Origin: an uncultured Paracoccaceae bacterium
Lineage (GTDB): Bacteria > Pseudomonadota > Alphaproteobacteria > Rhodobacterales > Rhodobacteraceae
Reading direction: 5' to 3'
DNA: 17,544 nucleotides
NCBI GenBank assembly: GCA_913054485.1
Contig: CAJXHQ010000012.1
Coordinates: 1 to 17,544 of the forward strand
A program made the position numbers and the translations under genes. The notes below the pieces were generated by a model that was not told the DNA's origin, searched no databases, and worked only from the letters and a program-made list of their open reading frames with translations. Positions 15,861-17,544 of this stretch are shown here, in pieces; the stretch's first letter is position 1; the number at the start of each line of letters is the position of its first letter.

Positions 15861-15932
15861 CAGGCTAGCCGTGCCGGGCGCCGCCCCTCCCGGCGATTAC
15901 CGACATCTGCCATGAGGCAAAGCGACGCCGGA

Positions 15933-16883
15933 TCAGCTGCTGCCCTGCCGGTCCGCTGAGGGCAGCGTGCCAAAGACCCGCCGGTAGACCTTGGAGAAGG
16001 TGCCAACGTTGTAGCCATAGTCCAACGCGATATCGATCAGCGGGCGGCGGCCTGCGATCACCTCCTGCCGGGCACCGGACATACGGATCTCGGCATAGGC
16101 TTTGGCAGGGCTGAGGTTGAATTCCGCCTTGAACAGCCGCTCCAGCTGGCGCTGGGACAGGCCGATCCTGCCTGCCACCTCCTGCACCGGCAAAGGGTCG
16201 AAGCTGTGTGCGCTCATCAGTTTCACTGCCGCAAAGACCTGTTTGTTGGAAGTCGCAAAGCGCAGATCCGCGGGCTTCACCTGCTGCAGCCGCCCGTCGC
16301 GCACCCCGTCGATCATCAGGGTGGAGGCGATCTGCTCCACAAAGCGGTCGCCGTTGGTACGGCGCACATAGTCCAGCAGCAGGTCCGCCGCCGCGCCGCC
16401 ACCGGAACAGGTGGGGTGCTTGCCGTCCGGCACAAAAAGCGAGGGCGCGGTGCGCACATTCGGGAAGAAATCCTTGAGATAGACGATGTCCTCCCAATGG
16501 GCGGCGACGGTATGGCCTTCCAGCAGCCCGGCCTGGGCCAGCCGCACCACCCCCGAGGAAACTCCCCAGATCTCGCGTCCCTCGCGGGCCAGCAGGCGCA
16601 GCCGGGCGATCAGCTCCGGGTTCGGTGTGCGGTCGGCCCCGGCGCCCGAGACCATGACGATCTTGCCGCCCCGCGGCACCGCGTCAAGACGCGCATCCGG
16701 CAGCACCCGGATGCCGTTGGAGGCCGCCACCGGCCCCGGCACAAGCGCCGCTACCGAATAGTCCAGCGCATGGTCCGCCCCCAGCTTCTGCGCCACCCGC
16801 AGTACCTCCACGGCGGAGGAAAACGCCTGCATGGTGAATCCAGGTTCGATGAGGAATGTAAAATGGGTCGCGTCCTGCCCCAT
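15933..16883 (-). CDS. GlxA-type AraC-family transcriptional regulator
   Basis: A 316-residue protein with a DJ-1/PfpI-like N-terminal domain (about 6-190) and a C-terminal AraC helix-turn-helix pair: HTH1 about 231-260 (VQEVAGRIGLSQRQLERLFK) and HTH2 about 281-305 (PLIDIALDYGYNVGTFSKVY). The elbow position that is Cys in DJ-1 enzymes is Ser here (GVSSGVVRLAQAG), so the domain probably senses rather than catalyses. This architecture is that of GbdR/CdhR, activators of glycine betaine and carnitine catabolism, and it precedes the MttB-like gene, which it probably controls. The ATG at 16883 is chosen; the in-frame TTG at 16901 lies inside the T-run of the dsdA terminator and is unlikely to be used. 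Confidence 0.88.
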   Translation of the reverse strand: MGQDATHFTFLIEPGFTMQAFSSAVEVLRVAQKLGADHALDYSVAALVPGPVAASNGIRVLPDARLDAVPRGGKIVMVSGAGADRTPNPELIARLRLLAREGREIWGVSSGVVRLAQAGLLEGHTVAAHWEDIVYLKDFFPNVRTAPSLFVPDGKHPTCSGGGAAADLLLDYVRRTNGDRFVEQIASTLMIDGVRDGRLQQVKPADLRFATSNKQVFAAVKLMSAHSFDPLPVQEVAGRIGLSQRQLERLFKAEFNLSPAKAYAEIRMSGARQEVIAGRRPLIDIALDYGYNVGTFSKVYRRVFGTLPSADRQGSS

Positions 16884-16899
16884 GGTTGTCTGCCGTCCC

Positions 16900-16927
16900 A
16901 AAAAGAAACGGCCTGCTAAGCAGGCCG
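16900..16927 (-). terminator. Rho-independent terminator after dsdA
   Basis: On the minus strand CGGCCTGC-TTA-GCAGGCCG is followed by TTTCTTTTT. A perfect GC-rich 8-bp stem plus T-run is a strong intrinsic terminator for the D-serine ammonia-lyase transcript. It ends only 17 bp before the regulator ATG. Confidence 0.88.
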
Positions 16928-16982
16928 CAGTTGGGGAGGAGTCTGAGCCGGCCTGACGGGCTGTTGCAAGCCCCGAATTGGG

Positions 16983-16996
16983 AACAGCCGGCTGTT
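16983..16996. repeat. Perfect 14-bp palindrome, possible operator
   Basis: AACAGCCGGCTGTT, exactly self-complementary, lies 13 bp after the dsdA stop and about 100 bp upstream of the GlxA-type regulator start. It could be a regulator-binding site for the regulator/mttB-like operon. Supported by symmetry and position only. Confidence 0.35.
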
Positions 16997-17009
16997 TGTT
17001 ATTCCGCTT

Positions 17010-17544
17010 CTATTCTGCGGCGATCATATCGCCTTCCGTCAGCATGCGCCCCCGCATCAGGCAGCGTTCGTAATCCGCATCCGGCATGCAGCCGCCTGCC
17101 GTGGCCCACATAACGTGCACGGCCTGGTCCATCTTGTCCTGCAGGCGGTGCTTCTTCAGGTAGGCTTTACCCGCCTCGCTGCGCATCAGCATCTCCGGGC
17201 CCGCAAGGCTGGCGGCCGATCCCGGATCCAGCTGCAGCCCTGCACGGTCCTGCGCCTGCGCCAGCCAGCGGAACATGGTATCATCTTCGACCGTGTAGAC
17301 CCCGCTCAGCTGGGTTTCCATCGCCCCGGCCACCAGCGGCGCCAGTTCCGGTTCCGACAGGCCCGCCGCCGCGGTGCGGCTGCGCAGGCCCATGTCGCGC
17401 ACGTTGACCGGTTCGTGGCGCGGCGATGACAGCGCCGCCAGCGTGCGCGGCGTGCAGACCGGCTCGGCAAAGAAGCAATGCACGTGGCGGCCAAACATCT
17501 GCCGCGCGCCCAGCGCAATGCCGCCCGGCACACTGCCGCTGCCA
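17010..17544 (-). CDS. dsdA: D-serine ammonia-lyase, C-terminal part
   Basis: The last 177 residues of a D-serine dehydratase; the gene continues past the right edge. Recognisable are GSGSVPGGIALGARQMFG (the Gly-rich PLP-phosphate loop region), RHVHCFFAEPVCTPRTLAAL, RDMGLRSRTAAAGLSEPELA, SGVYTVEDDTMFRWL, DPGSAASLAGPEML and AVHVMWATAGGCMPDADYE. All are arranged as at the C-terminus of DsdA. It uses pyridoxal phosphate to convert D-serine to pyruvate and ammonia in the cytoplasm. The PLP lysine and most of the active site lie outside the window. Stop TAG at 17012-17010; a strong terminator follows about 80 bp later, which separates it from the regulator-mttB unit. Confidence 0.88.
   Translation of the reverse strand, partial: GSGSVPGGIALGARQMFGRHVHCFFAEPVCTPRTLAALSSPRHEPVNVRDMGLRSRTAAAGLSEPELAPLVAGAMETQLSGVYTVEDDTMFRWLAQAQDRAGLQLDPGSAASLAGPEMLMRSEAGKAYLKKHRLQDKMDQAVHVMWATAGGCMPDADYERCLMRGRMLTEGDMIAAE

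Noticed and set aside
16884..16901. TTG start giving six extra residues to the GlxA-type regulator
   Set aside because: The TTG lies in the terminator T-run with no good ribosome-binding site; the ATG at 16883 fits the start of homology better.

Overview
The window looks like a chromosomal segment of a Roseobacter-group alphaproteobacterium (Rhodobacteraceae). The evidence is the GC-rich right half, the MttB-family / dimethylglycine-dehydrogenase-like / GlxA-type regulator cluster, and IS remnants of types common in that family. Taxonomy is inferred from gene content and protein style only; no search was run.

Left part (about 1-8,100) is a lower-GC accessory mosaic. It starts with a broken gene of unknown function (3-720), then a DUF1089 putative glycolipid-binding gene (722-1306, minus) and a decayed IS3-family (IS407-like) element with recognisable ends (1394-2294). 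Next comes a compact, apparently intact redox/detoxification module on the minus strand: glutathione S-transferase, NTF2-like DUF1348 protein, and a PNPOx-like/ferredoxin-reductase-like flavoprotein. A LysR regulator (5643-6542) is transcribed divergently from it. After the LysR gene lies a scrapyard: a 63-bp GST-like gene scrap, the 3' end of an IS3-type orfB, an IS66-type tnpA, the 5' end of an IS3-type orfA, and the broken N-terminus of a tyrosine-recombinase integrase.

Right part (about 8,100-17,544) looks like core chromosome: a CbiX-type chelatase-like protein, tRNA-Cys(GCA), an orphan CHASE-like/PAS hybrid histidine kinase, and then a minus-strand run read right to left. That run is the C-terminal part of a D-serine ammonia-lyase (dsdA) with a strong terminator, a GlxA/AraC-family regulator, an MttB-family (non-pyrrolysine) methyltransferase, and an FAD/GcvT dimethylglycine-dehydrogenase-like gene.

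The most striking observation is at the methyltransferase-dehydrogenase junction. The two genes appear once to have overlapped as ATGA (stop TGA / start ATG). The sequence now reads AAGA, so a single base change would remove the methyltransferase stop, adding 38 junk residues, and the dehydrogenase start together. The dehydrogenase also carries an in-frame TAA at codon 116, although its 805-codon frame is otherwise intact. The operon therefore looks like a recently inactivated quaternary-/methylated-amine catabolic unit, unless these are sequence errors.
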